Position numbers and translations under genes: made by a program
The notes under the pieces: model-generated
The model's database searches: none
The model's input: only the letters and a program-made list of their open reading frames with translations
Told to the model about the DNA's origin: nothing
Shown here: positions 45,701-58,200 of the stretch, in pieces
Position numbering within the stretch: the stretch's first letter is position 1
Layout: each line of letters opens with the position of its first letter
Assembly: GCA_001662425.1 (NCBI GenBank)
Contig: BDDC01000018.1
Location: 82,279-146,278, forward strand
Direction of reading: 5' to 3'
Length of the DNA: 64,000 nt
Source: Chlamydomonas sphaeroides
Lineage: Eukaryota > Chlorophyta > Chlorophyceae > Chlamydomonadales > Chlamydomonadaceae

Positions 45701-48700
45701 GGACGGCGCAGGTGCCCGGCGACGCCGTTCCCGACGGTGACGCCGCCGCCAGTCCGCACCTCATCCCGGTGGCGCTCGTGCCGCCGTACAGCCCCGTGAC
45801 GTCCGTGAATATCTCCGTGCACGGCCTGCCGCCGGCCTGGGTGGCGCTTGGCGGCGGCGGCGGCGACGCCAGCGATGCTGGCGACGTTGAAGATATCAGT
45901 GGCAGCAGCATCATGATGGGCGCCGCCCCCGCCCTGGGCAGCACGTCTGCGGGCGGCGTCCGGACCGGCAGTACCTCCGCGGCCGCGCCGCGACGGCCAT
46001 CAAACGCCAGCGCCGCCACCGGCGGCAGCGGCGCCGGCGGCGGCCTGGAGGTGGCGGTCAGGAGCGCAGGACGCTACTTGCCGCTGCGCTGGTGGTGGCG
46101 GCGACAAAACGGCAACGGGTCTGGGCTCGGCCCAGCGGCGGCGGCGCCGCCGCCGCCGGTGCTGGAGCTGTCGGTGGCGGGGATCATGGGCCAGGGTCTG
46201 CTTGTCGTGGAGGTGCGTCGGGGGATAAGGACGGGTTGTGCCTGCCAGGGTTCGTGTCGGCCCGAGGCCCCGCGCGACCCTGTACTGTGACTCTGTTTCA
46301 ACTTCCCACTGTTGTGCCGTACCGCAACGTGTTCGCGTGCAGGTGTGGGTGCACGGAGCGCCGTACCTATCGCTGCCGCTGGTCTGCTCTCATGACGCCG
46401 CGCTCGTGGCAGAGCTGCAGGGGCTCGGCCCATCGCCGTCGCCGCACCGGCCCGGTGGACGACGAGGCACCGCCGCCGTCACCGGCGGGCGGTCCGGTGC
46501 CGGTGCCGGTGGTGCCGGCTCGCAGCTTCTGCCGAGCGACGTCCTGTACGATCTGGGCATGTGGCTGCAGTTCATCAACTGTACGGCACCTCTGCGTACG
46601 GCAGTGGCGGCTGGCGCCGGCAACAGTTCGTCGTCGTCAGCGGCGCGGCGGCCAACTGCGGCGGCGGCGGCATCGGATCTCGAGGGCCGGCGGTCGCGGT
46701 TTGGCGGCCCGGCAGTGCAGGCCCCAGCGGCGGCGCCCACGGGGCAATCTGACCCGATGGCGGAGCTCGCTCCGTCGCGCGTCGCGTCGGCGAGTGCGGT
46801 CGCCGGCAGCTCAGCCGGCGGCGTAATGGCGGTGGTGGAGCTGCCGCCGCCAGCGCCGCCGCCGCCGCTACACCTGCCGCCGCTGGCAGGCTCGCTGGAC
46901 TTTGAAACCAGCCCGTCGCCGTACTTTGGCTTGCTCCTCTCCACCAACCCGGCTCCCTCGCCCGCCGCCGCTGGCGGTGGCGCCGGCCTGCCGGCGGCGG
47001 GCTTTGACAGCGCTTTCAACGCCGCCGCGGCCGCGGCCGCCGCCGCCATGCCGTCGGCCAGCAGCCTGGCCACCACGTCGCTGCTCAGGATCCCACATGG
47101 GCTCGGCAGCGGCGCCAGCGGCGCCGCCGCCACTGCCAGCGGCGGCGGCGGCGTCGCCGCCAGCGGCATGCCACCGCAGCTGCCTGGCGGCGACTCTGCG
47201 TACGGGCTGATGCTGCGGAGCCTGCCGTCCGTGGGCGGCACCGGCGGCGCCGCCACCGACGCGGCTGGGACGGGCCCGCAGTCGGCTGCCAGCGGCGGCA
47301 CCCGCCGCGTGTTCCATGACTCGGCGGTGAGGGGGAGGGCACGCCGGCAAGCGCCCATGTGATGGCCTGCGTCGCGAGTAGCAGATCACACAGACCACCG
47401 GCGGGGATGCGGGCGCCGCCTGGCGAGCAACAACCTTTCTGCTCTGCGTCAGGCCCGTGTCCTTGCCGTTGGCGTCCTTGCGCCTCGCGCCGCCCGACTC
47501 CGGCCCCCGCGCGCTCCAGCGCGCACGCCTCCCGCATGGCTCTCTCGGTGGTAGGCGTGGGGCTCGCCCCATACACGCCCGCCCTCCTGAATGCAATGAC
47601 CTGTGTTTTACACAAGTCGTAACCATTTCTTATTTCTTGTTTCATGGCTCTCTGCAGCCGCTGCCCCTCCGCACGATGACCCCGTCGCCCATACGCCCCA
47701 GCTAGACGCCCCGCAGCCCGTGCCGCCGGCCTGCCACCCGCACGGTGGCACCCCTGCGCCGCGCTCCCGCCCGCGCCATGTTTGGGCCCCTCCCCGAGGC
47801 CCTCCCTTGCTCGCGGTGTGCAAGGCGGCTCGCTCACAAGCCCTGCCTGCCCCGTCCCAACTCGGCTGCTGCCCGAACAGGTGGACATCACGCTGCCGAT
47901 CCTGCCCGGCTCGCTGGACCTCGCCTCACTCGTGTCGGAGCTGCAGCGCGGCCCCGCCTTCGGCCAGCGCATGCAGGTAGGTTCGTGTGTGTGGCTGCCA
48001 CCTTCCCTCGTGACCACATATGAGCCTTCTTGACACGTGTACAGTCTCAAAGGAGGTTATGTGGGGTGTCAGCCGGCGCGTTCAGGCGAGGGTGCCGGTG
48101 GATGTAGGGGAGGCCTTGCATGGCTGGCATTGGGATTGGGAGGCAGGTGTGTGCAAGTCGGCCTCGCTGGGTTGGACCGTACCCGCGGGCTGTGGTCCAT
48201 GCCTGCAGCCCCTGTGCCGTACTTACCCGCATGCCACCATGCTTGGCGAGCTCCGTGTGCAATGACAAAGTCGGTTGGCAAGCGAACGTGACATTGCAAA
48301 ACCCTGACCACAACCGCGATGCAGGATATGGCCATTGGTCTCATCGCGTACCTGACCCACGCCGGCCGGCCCGCCGCCGTCGGTGCCGTACTTCGCGGCC
48401 TGCTGCGCCACCGCGGCCTGCCGTACGACACGGTCCTGGCCGAGGTCGTGCGGTACAGCGGCGCGGGGCAGCAGCAGCAGCAGCAGCCGTACGGCGGCAT
48501 GGGGCTGCTGCACCTTGCCGTACAGTCCGGCAGCCGAGCCATGATCGAGGCCGTGGCGGGCTGGGCGGCGGCGTACGGGTCGCGGCTCGAGTGGGGCGAG
48601 CTCCGCGGCTCTGGCGTTACGCCGGTCCACTTGGCGGCGGGATTAGTCATGCCAGTGGTGGTGGCGCCGCGGGAGGCGGACGGCGCGGCGGCCGAGGCGG

Positions 48701-49128
48701 CCAGGCCGGCGGCGCCCGCACTGGACGAGGAGGGGCTGGTCATGCTGACGTGGCTGCTGGGCAGCTTCCCGGACGCGTGCACGGCATGGCACACCGCACG
48801 TGACGTGTACGGCGTCACGGCAGGCGCGATGATGTCGTACCACCTGACAACGTTGCCGACGGAGGCGGTGGCGGCGGTGACAGCGGTGCTGGCGCCACTG
48901 GTCGGGCCGCCAGAGTCGTGGGCGCCGCCGCCAGCGCCGCCGGCACCGCAACCATCGGCGGGCGCGACGCCCGGCGGCGTGCTGGCGGCAGCCGCGGTGT
49001 TGTGGTCACGGGCGGCGGCGGCGCTGGACGCAGGACTGTCGCAGCCGCTGGCGGTGCTTGTGCTGCTGGTGGCGCTGGCGCTGGCTTGGCTATCGTACCT
49101 CCTGGAGAGCCAGGCGGTTGCTTACTAA
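42724..49128 (+). CDS. SBP/CRR1-family C-terminal module protein without visible SBP finger
   Basis: Exons 42724-46212, 46343-47326, 47881-47976 and 48325-49128 keep phase, giving about 1790 residues; the start is provisional. Conserved blocks follow the C-terminal half of long plant SPL proteins (SPL1/SPL12) and algal CRR1. Residues 10-65 have TVSLKLPDPLEPEDLPPEF and CRRGCVMLVLDLF. Around residues 1145-1190 an IPT-like strand pair (VLELSVAGIMGQGLLVVE, VHGAPYLSLPLV) precedes SDVLYDLGMWLQFIN. Ankyrin-like repeats lie near 1575-1640 (MGLLHLAVQSGSRAMIEAV, GVTPVHLAAGL), and a terminal membrane segment LAVLVLLVALALAWLSYLL closes the protein. In that family an SBP zinc finger precedes these parts; none is visible here. 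The middle 1000 residues are Ala/Gly/Pro-rich with a poly-Pro tract (44150-44270). Confidence 0.65.
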
Positions 49129-52100
49129 GCCAGGTCTTCCGCGCCGCCAGCTCGTACGGCATTTCATGGGGCGCAGCGCGGCGCGGCCAACCGCGCTACC
49201 GCAGACGCAGGCTGGATGCTGCTGCGCAGCGCTGGAGCTAACGGGCCGCGCCGGCCCTGCGATTGTCTGTGGCGCTCGAAGCCTTTGGTTGGGGCGCAGC
49301 GTCCCTGGAGCGCTTGCCCCAGGGCGCTGCTTGCACGCGGCGGGGCACTTGAGGGCAGCGGGCGGCACAAGGCAAGGCAAGCATCCGGACGCGGCTCGGA
49401 ACCAGGCATGTTGTGCACACTGGGGGCATGTGGCCACGGCTGCTTCTGCTGATGCTGATGCCGCCGCCGCCGCACGCTTGTGCAGCCTGGAATGGGCTGG
49501 GGTTGTGCTCGTCGAGGCCTGGCAGCGGGATGGGCTGCATGCGGCATGTGTTGCCCGGTGGCGATTCGCAGCCCGCGTGAGCCGATGCCTCGCATATGAG
49601 CAGGGAGCCGATGCCTCGCATATGACGTTTGGATCAGGGGATTGGAATCAGGGAATTGGAATCAGGGGATTGAATTCGGGTGATTGGGTTAAGGGGATTG
49701 GCTCCGTGGGGTTTGGCAAGGGGATGGGGCGCGGGCAGCGATGGCGCCCTGCGGCAGCGGGGCCCAGCTGGATGCTTCCGTGGGATTTCATTGTGAGGCG
49801 CCGCAGCGGCGCCGCCGAGCTCGGCCGGAGGGCAGCCGCCTCGCGGCGCGCTGTGTGCAGGCGAGGCAGGCCATACAACGAATGATATGCGAATGTGTGT
49901 TATGTGGGCCTGGACCGCTTTGCACGGTCCCGATAACAACTTAGGCAGGCGGCTTTCAGAGTGGAGCAGGGAAGTCCTGATCGCCCGAATCGGGTGCGAC
50001 TCGCCCTCAGCTCCACCGGCTTGCGGCCGTCACGGTCGGCATCGGAACACAACTCGCGCGCTGCGCAGCGGCGGCATCACAGATTGCGCCGCTGGTACGA
50101 AACCGGCTGTTGGCCGGGCGCTAAAGAGTGGGCACCGCGGGCCCAAAGCATGGGTGGATCAGAGCGGTGCTCGTCCATTGATCCGGGTCTGTGTGCGCAA
50201 TGCAGCATGCCGCATCCGATTGGCTGTTCCGGGTGTGTGGATGGTTCCGGGTGTGTGGATGGATGCTCGCAGCCCGTGGCGGGCGGTTGCTGATGGTGCC
50301 GGACGCAAGCGCGCGGAGAGCCGGCCTGGGCGGCTGGCAACCCGAGCTTGCTGCAATGCTTCCACCCTAAAGCTCCTAAGCGTGTGTGTGCGGCGGATGT
50401 GTGTTTTTGTGTTTGTTTGTGTATCGTTGCCTTTGGGCGCGGCAGGACGCGTGTGGGGCATCCAGGCGGGCAGCTACGGTTGCTGTTGGCAGAGCTGTTG
50501 GCTGCTCCCAAAGAGCTAGCGATGGCGGCCTTGACCAGGCTCCCTGCGGCGGCCGCGGCAGTGCGGCGGCTGCCTGGATGCTCGTCCTCGTGTTGCCGAG
50601 GATGAACTGAACCCCCATAAACTGCTTCGAACCTGCCTCAATTTCTTTTGCACCCCCCCGTGGTCCTGCCCCCGCCGCCGTGCTGGGCTGCCGTGAAAGC
50701 ATGGCGCGCTTGGGCGTCGGCGACAGGGCGAGGTCGGGTGCTGATGGCTTTTTATGTTGGTGGCGGCCCGGTGCCGTTTGGTAGGGTTTGGTGGCGGCTG
50801 GGCCTTCAAAGAGGGATGGGCGGGGCTCCCGGGGGGCTGCCGGTCAGCGCGCGCGTGTGCTGGCAAGCCCAGCACCAGCGCCGGGGTTGCTCTGCGTGGG
50901 ATCAACACCCGCTGTAACTGTGGTGAATTGGCCGGACCGTTTGCTTGGCGTTGCTTCATCAGTCCAATCATATCGCGTCTCAGCGCCAGGTGCCATGTCC
51001 GTCCATGCCTCACCATGGGGCTGGGCCGCCGCTGTGCTCGTCCCTGCGGCGCCTGCCTTTCACTGCTCGGCCAGGTTCCGGCAGCTAGCAGCATTCTAGC
51101 ACGGGCTGGTAACGCAGCACAAAGCCCTGCGAGGCCCCCGTTAGCGCCGCGCACGCGGCCGCGACGGCTCCAGCACCAACGGACTGTCGTGTGCTTGGCG
51201 CGAGCGGACAGGCCACCCCTCCTTACATACAAAAGCTTGGAGGCTCTTCTGGAAGCAGCCAGCTCAAAATATCAAATAGCACGCCAGAAACCTTGCGGCC
51301 CCTGGCTGACACCCCTACTCCCCGGCAGCCTCTGCTCCCGCAGCAGAGCCGCCCGCCGCAACTGCGCCAGCCCGCGCCACCGCAAGTGCACCTCCGCAAT
51401 AACCAGAATGCATGCAATAGACAACAACACCAGCCCCCAGCGCCGCCCTGCCGCGAGCTCCGGCGGCTTGCAGCAGCCGAGGAGCTGGGCGCCGCCTGCA
51501 GTAACCCCCTATGCAAAACAAGGCGTAGGGTCCCGCACAGAGGGCCCCCCACAGGGCGCTGCGTCAGCGCCTGCCGGCCCCCCAACCCGCATGCCTGCAT
51601 CGCCCTCAATGTGAAGCGGAGCGCCGCGAGAAGGCCAGGGTGTGGGCCCCAACCGATGCCCATGTGCGCTTGCCATGGTGCTGAGCACCGCGCCTTGCAG
51701 TGCGTGACACACGGCGATGCAGCCAGCGCCGCACGGCGCAGCTGCGGCACAGCCTGGCGCGCGCCTGCCGGCGCAGCAACTGGCACGCCTAGCGCGCCCT
51801 GCCCAACCAAAAAATGGGACCCACATTGGAAAAAATTCTGCGCCAGTCCTTCTGAAGCCCCAGGGCCGGCGGCCTCTGCGCCGCTTGCACCCGCGTGCTT
51901 GCGGTCCCAACTGCAACCGTCAACCGTCGGTTCACCCGTCAACACCATCACTCATCGCTTAAGGACACACGCATGCGAACGCAGGCCGCCGCCGCAGCAG
52001 CTGCTCGTTTGCGCCGCATGCGTTACGCTGCAGGCCCTGTTGCCCGACGGGCTGTAGGCCAGGTCTCCCGTACGCACGTGCACGGCCCCATCCCGGCGCC

Positions 52101-52237
52101 ACACCGCCCCGTCCCGCCTTACCAGTACACCACACAACCAAACCACGTCTCCGGAAGCCGCAGGTCCCATCAACCAAACCACAACCCGCTGGCTCTCAGA
52201 GAGCAGCAGAGGCTATCCCCAAGGGGGCCCAACCGCG
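49129..52237. other. Long convergent intergenic region
   Basis: The SBP-like gene and the large unknown gene both end here. Apart from the repeats at 49579-49700, I see nothing with coding character. A TTACA at about 51224 could be the TGTAA signal of the minus-strand gene, giving a 1 kb 3' UTR. The short repeat CCGGGTGTGTGGATGG occurs twice near 50228-50260. Confidence 0.45.
49579..49700. repeat. 26-bp direct repeat followed by a GATTGGAATCAGGG-type array
   Basis: GAGCCGATGCCTCGCATATG occurs at 49579 and again at 49605. It is followed by about five diverged copies of a 14-16 base unit (GGGGATTGGAATCA, GGGAATTGGAATCA, GGGGATTGAATTCG and so on). It is a small degenerate satellite. Confidence 0.8.
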
Positions 52238-55200
52238 CTACCGTGTCACAGGGAAGGGCGCCGCGACCGCCAGGCTGCCGGGCGCGCCGCCAGCCACCGT
52301 CAGCCCCGCCTGGACTTGCGCCGCGTGCTCGCGTGCGCTTGACAGCAGCAGGCTCAGCGCGACGACATCGGGTGCAAGCACGTCGTCGCCGGGCTCGACC
52401 GCCGGCGGCGCCGCCGACCCCGCCTCGACGGGCTCGCCGGCCGCCGCGGTCCGTTGGCTGACGCTATTGCGGGCCTGCAGCGGCGCCTCCATCGGGGCTT
52501 CGGGCTCGACCGCCGGCGCCGCCGACGGCTGGCTCGAGTCCTGCTGCACGATAGGCCGCTTCCGCGGCCGCCGCGGCCCCGTCGGTAGCGGCGGTTGCAC
52601 GGCCGCCGCCACCGTCCCCGTGGCGAGCTCCGGCGCCGTCGCCGGCAACGGCGCGCCGTCGCGCGCCGCGGCCCCCATGCCAGCGAGGCCCAGCAGCTCC
52701 CATGCCGCTGTGACGGCGGCCGCGTTGCCCGAAGCCTGCAGCATCAGCGGGCCGACGGCGCCGCCGCTGCCGCCGGGCGACGGCGACGCGTCGCCGCCGC
52801 TGCCACTGGCTGCACCGCCGCCGCTGCCGCTGCGGGTGCGGGCGACGCGGGCGCGCTTGCGCGCGCCGCCGCCGCCGCCACTGCTGCCAGCGGCGCCGCC
52901 GGACGATCCGGCGCCGCCGCTGCCGCTGCTGCGAAGGCGCTGCGCGGCGTTGGCGGCGTGGAGCAGCGCCTGCTGCACCTCCTCAGGCCCAAGCAGCTTG
53001 AACGGCTTGCACCAGGGCTTGGGCACCCAGGACCCATCACGCGCGCCTGCAGCGGGGCGTCGGCGGCGTCGGTGGCGTCGGCGACAAGAGGTGACAGGGA
53101 GGCCGCCTAGGCCAGCCCTGCGGCCCGACCGAACGGCCCTAGAAGCCGCCCCACCCCTCTGGGGCCTCGACCCTGAGGCCCCCAGCACGCACATGCGCCA
53201 CATGGCACACTCCGCTGTTGCGCTTCCAGGCGCGGCTGTCCATCTCTGGCCCTGCCCCGGGCCTGGCCCCAAGCAGCACGACTCACTGTTGCACTTCCAG
53301 TCGATGCGCACGTCGGGTCCAACCCCCAGCCCCGCCGCCAGCGCCGCCGCGCGCGGGTCCTCGCTGCTAGGGCCCCACCAGATGCTGGGGTCGGCGGCGT
53401 CGCGCCAGAAGGGCGGCTCCGCAAAGCCCGTGAACGACAGCCGCACCCTGGGCCCTGCGGCCTCCGACACACGCGCCTGGTACCAGAAGCCTGCGGGCGG
53501 AGGCGTGGCAGCAGGGCGGGCGGATGGAGGCAGGAAAGGAACCGGCGCACTGGGGAGGGCAGGATTGGGGCTCGGGTGCTCGAGCGTGTACGCGACGGAC
53601 CCAAGAGACCAGGGCAGCGTGCGCATGATGGGGGGCGCGCCGCTCAGGTTGCGGCCAGGGCGGAATCGCACAGGGGCAGGCAAGGGCCGACGTGGCTGCT
53701 ATCCCATGAGTTGCAGCGCCGCCGCCGCCGCGCCGCCGCCCCTGCGCTGCACCCGCCGTTCCCCAATCGACCGTCGCGTCCTCCCGCGGCGCCTCGCGAC
53801 GGCCCGCCACCCATTGCTTGCACGCTATGGCGAGCGACCGCATCGGGATGCTGTGCCACAACTGGGCATGGCAACGCAGTCCAGGCTGGGTCCAACATCC
53901 ATGGCAAGGCATGAAGAAACCCACCATTGCCCTCATCCATAACCATGGGCCGGGCCGCCAGCAGCGCCGCGCCCACCGGCGGCGCCGACACCATCGCCGC
54001 CAGCGCTGCCAAGTTGCCCGCCCGTTCCGCGGCCGCGGCCGGGCGTGGGCCGGGGAGATCGGCCAAGGCGGCGCCGCTGCCGGAGCGCTTCTGCGCGCAG
54101 GGAGGGTGCGCCGATGAAGCGACGGCGGCGGCGACGGCGGCGACGGCGTCGTCGAGCGTGGCGTCCATGCCAGCGACGGCGCCGGTGCCGTCGCTGGTGC
54201 GCCGGCCGTCGCCTAGCAGCGGCCGCAGCAACAGCGCGCCGGTCTTGGAGCCGGCGCCCTTGGGCGCGGCTCTGTCATTGGCTGCAGAGCGCAAGCCCAG
54301 TATGGTTGTGCCGTTGCCAAGCGAAGGCTCCGGCTCGTCTTGCAGGCTGGACTGAGGCAGAAGCCTGCGTCGCGTGGGCCGGCGCACAGACGGCGGCGCA
54401 CTCAGCACCCGTGTCAGCACCTGGCAGCAACCAGCACTCCCGGCGCACGGGCAGTCGCCTCCCCCTGCGGTCCTCGCGCCGGGTAGCTCTAGCCACTAGC
54501 GCTCGGCAGCGCGCCGGGCGCGTGTGCCCCTGCCCTCCGCAGCGGCCCGCGCTCGACCCACCGTAGGTAGTCTGCGTGGTGGCCCTCGTGCCGCACCCTC
54601 TGCACCACCACCCGCTCCGCCGTGACGCAGTTGGCCAACTGCTCCAGCACCTTGGCCCACTGTGCCTCGCCGGGCTCGTGGCCGGGGTCCGGCGTGGCGG
54701 CGGCTGCCTGCGCCCACAGGCTGCTGAGCGAGGACAGCAGGTGCTGGCGCGACAGCCACGCGCCGGGCGGCTGGGCCTGAGAGGGAGCGGCGGGTCCAGG
54801 GGCGGCGGGGAATGAGTCAGGCCTGGGAGCATGAGAGCGTTCCGGGTGCTAGGGCGAAGGGTCGCTAGGCACAGACGGAGCAGCGAGCGGCGGTGCGGTG
54901 GGGCGGGGTATCAGTGGCCACATGGTCGCACTGCCCTTTCAGATCCACCCAACCGCAGGACGCCGCCGCATCGGGCCCTGCCGTGGCCCCCACACCGTCA
55001 CCCCTCCCCTGCACCCCGCACCTGCAGGTACTGGACCACCGCAGCAGCCATCTGCCGCCAGAGCTGCTGCGTCCAGCCCGGCTGCGGCCGCAGCACCAGC
55101 GGCCGCAGCAGCGCCATGGGCAGCTGCTGCACCCACACCTCGTCCGCCGGGATGACGGCCGGAACCGCCGCCACGCGCCGGACCGCCGCCGGTCTGGCGT

Positions 55201-58200
55201 CCACCACGCTGGCTGACGCGGCGGCAGCGGCGCCGTCAGCATCAGCGAGAGCGGCGGCTGCGGCCTGCGAGCGAGCCGCCAGCTTCCCGGCCGCCTGCGA
55301 TGGCTGCTTGGGCAGGGCAGGGCGCGGCCAGGCGTGGTGCAGCTGCAGGTGCGGCGGCGGCGGCAGTGGCGGCGGCGGCCGCGGCAGCGGCGCGGACCCG
55401 TCCCGCGGCGGCGGCGCCAGCAGCGCCCTGGGCTGCGGCGCTGGCGGCGGGCCTTGGCGGTTGCGCTCGCGCTGGCTCCAGGTAAGGCCGACGGCCGGCA
55501 CGCTCAGCGGCCCAGCGGCGGCGGTCGCTCCCGTCAGCGGCCGCTCCCTCCAGGGCCAGCCCCAGGGCGCCGCCGTGCGCTGCGGCTCCTGCGGCGGCTG
55601 CCCCTCGTCCTGCGGCTGCTCGGCATGTGTTGGCTGTGCTGGGAGCTGCAGCTGCGGCGTTGGCTCGGGAAGCGCCGCTGAGCCGCTGGAGAGCTGGCGC
55701 CTGGGGACGGAGCCGCCGGCAGTCGCGGCGACGCCGGCGCGCTCGATCCACACAGGCGCCCTGTCGCCGTCGCAGCCGTTGCCGTCTGCAGGTGGCCCCG
55801 TGCGCGGGGCGCCAACGTCGCCGTTGCCGTCTGCAGCGGGCGGCGCCGCCTGTCCGCTTGAGACCGCCTCCGCCTCTGCATGGCCCGCCGGCGCGCCCCC
55901 GTATGCTTGTGCTGCCTTGGCTGCCTGCGTCCCCGGCCCAGTCTCGCCCTTCTCGCCAGCAGGCGCCGTCTGCTCTGGCTGCGTCTCCGGCCTGAGCTGC
56001 CCGGCTTCCGCCTGCGCTTCGGCGTCCGCCGCGGCGCCTGCCTGCCTCGACGCTGCCGCTGACGCCGTCGGCCCCGCCGGCCGGTTGTCAATCACAGCCA
56101 TCTCCGAGGGCACCCGCGCCGGCGCCTTCCGCGAGCGCTGCCGCTGTGGCATCGCCGCCAGCGGCTCGAGCGGCGGCGGCGCCGCCAGCAGCTGCGGCGA
56201 GGGCGGCGCGGCCCAGAACTTGCCTGCGCGCATGCCACCGGACGTCACGAGCGCATGGCGCCACACGTTGCCAGCCGCCTTAGCGGCAGCGCGGCCTCCT
56301 CGGCCCGTCTCGAGCTCCGCCTGAACAGGCTCTGGCGGCTCGGCAGCTAGCGGCTTGCGGCCGCGTGCGGCGGCCGGGCTGCAGGTGAGCTCCTCGACGG
56401 CGCGGGGGTCGCGCGGTCGCTTGCCACCGCCGCCGGCAGCGGCAGCCCTTGCCGCCTGCGCCGCGGCCGCCGCGCGGCGCTCCGCCGCCGCCGCTGCCAG
56501 CTCGTCAGCGCGGCGCGACGCCAGGGCCAGGCGGAGCAGCGCCGCCTGCATGTCGGGGGACCGGACCGCCACGCGCCGCGGCGCCGAGGCCGTTGCCGAG
56601 CCTGCGCCCACGCCAGCACTGGCAGCATCGGTGCCGGCCGTCGGCGGCGGCAGCGGCGGCTGAGGCATCGGCGGCGGCAGCTCGGCCAGCAGCGATGTTG
56701 CCTCGTCCTCGGTCAGCCCGTCCAGGCCCCTCAGCAGGCCGACCAACAGGTCCGACACCCGGTTCGCCAGCTGCCGCACCGCGGGGCCGCCAGTATTGCT
56801 GCCAGCGGCTCCTTGCGGAAGCCCGGCGCCCGGCGCCGCCGCCGCGCCACCGGCCGCCGCAGTGGCCGATGGTCTTGCGGCGGCGGCAGCGCCACGGTTG
56901 GGCCAGCCAGCGATGGGTTCGACACCGAACAGCGCAAGCGAGGTCACAAGCTGCACTCCCAAGGCGCTGGGGGCCATCCGGGCGGTCAGCGAGGCCCCGG
57001 GCCGACACCGCCAGCGCGGCACCGGCTGCGGCGGGGCGGCCGCGGCGGCAGTTGCCGGCGCGGCTGTCGCTGCTGCGTGCCCCTCTGCGCTGCCGGCCGC
57101 CGCCGCCGCCGCCGCGGCGGCTGCCTCAGACAGCTCAGCGGTGCCGCCGGGGCCGGCACGCACTGCCGGCGCGCTGTCGCTGCCGCTGCCCGTGCACCCG
57201 GCGTCCACCACCACGTCCGACAGCCGCGGCCGCTTCGTGGCTTTGCCGCCCTCGCCGCCGGCGCTGCCGCCAGCGACGTTGCTGCTGTCGGCTCGTGCCA
57301 AGGCGGCAACATCGGGCTCGCCGGCCGCCCCGCCCGGCGGCAGCGTCTGTCCGCAGGCACGGCACAGCGCGCACGATGGCGGCGCCGCGGCGGTGCCATC
57401 AGCGGCAGCGCCGTCGGCTCGGCGCTGCTTGGGCGTCGAGTGAGGCGCTCGCGGCGGCGGCATGGCCCCCAGCGGAGCGGGCCCGTCGGGTGTGCCTGCG
57501 CGGTCCTCGACCTTGACGTGCGCATACGAGGCCGGCGCTGCCGCCGCATCGCCGGCCTCGACCATCTCCACGTCTAGCGCGTCCTCCTCGCCAGCGGCCA
57601 GGTCGCCATCCTCTGCCACTGCGGTGCGCTCGCCTGGAGGCGCTGAGTCCGGCCCATCGCCTGCCGCAGCCGCATCAGGCTCTGCTGGCGCTGCTTGCGG
57701 CGACTGCGGCGCTGCCGTGTCGGCGCCGCCGCCGTCGCCAGCCGTCGCCTGGCTGCGCGCTACCGAGGCGTCCTCGGGTCTGACAGTATCGGCCGCCCCC
57801 GCCTGCGCTTCGTCGTGATCGCTGCCGTTGACTGTGGCGGCAGTGCCGTCCCGCCCTCGCCCTCGTCCCCGGCCGCGTCCCCGGCCGCGCCCCCGGCCAC
57901 GGCCGCGCCCCCGGCTGACACCTGCACCGGCAGTGCCGAGATCCGCCGCGGCGGCGGTGGCGGGGCCTCGGCCTCGTCCCCTGCCGCGGCCTCGCCCCCG
58001 GCCCCGGCCCCTGCCGCTGCGGCCGCCCCAATAGCCAGCAACGTCATCAACGACGTCGGCCAGGTCGTGGCCTTGGCCATCCGAGCCCTCGCCGCTGTGG
58101 CCGCCGTCGCCGCGGCCAGAGGTGCTCGGCTGCGCAGTGGCAGCCTCGCCCTTGCCCTCGCCCTTGCCGCCGCTGCCACGGCTGGGCTTGGTCCTGGCTT

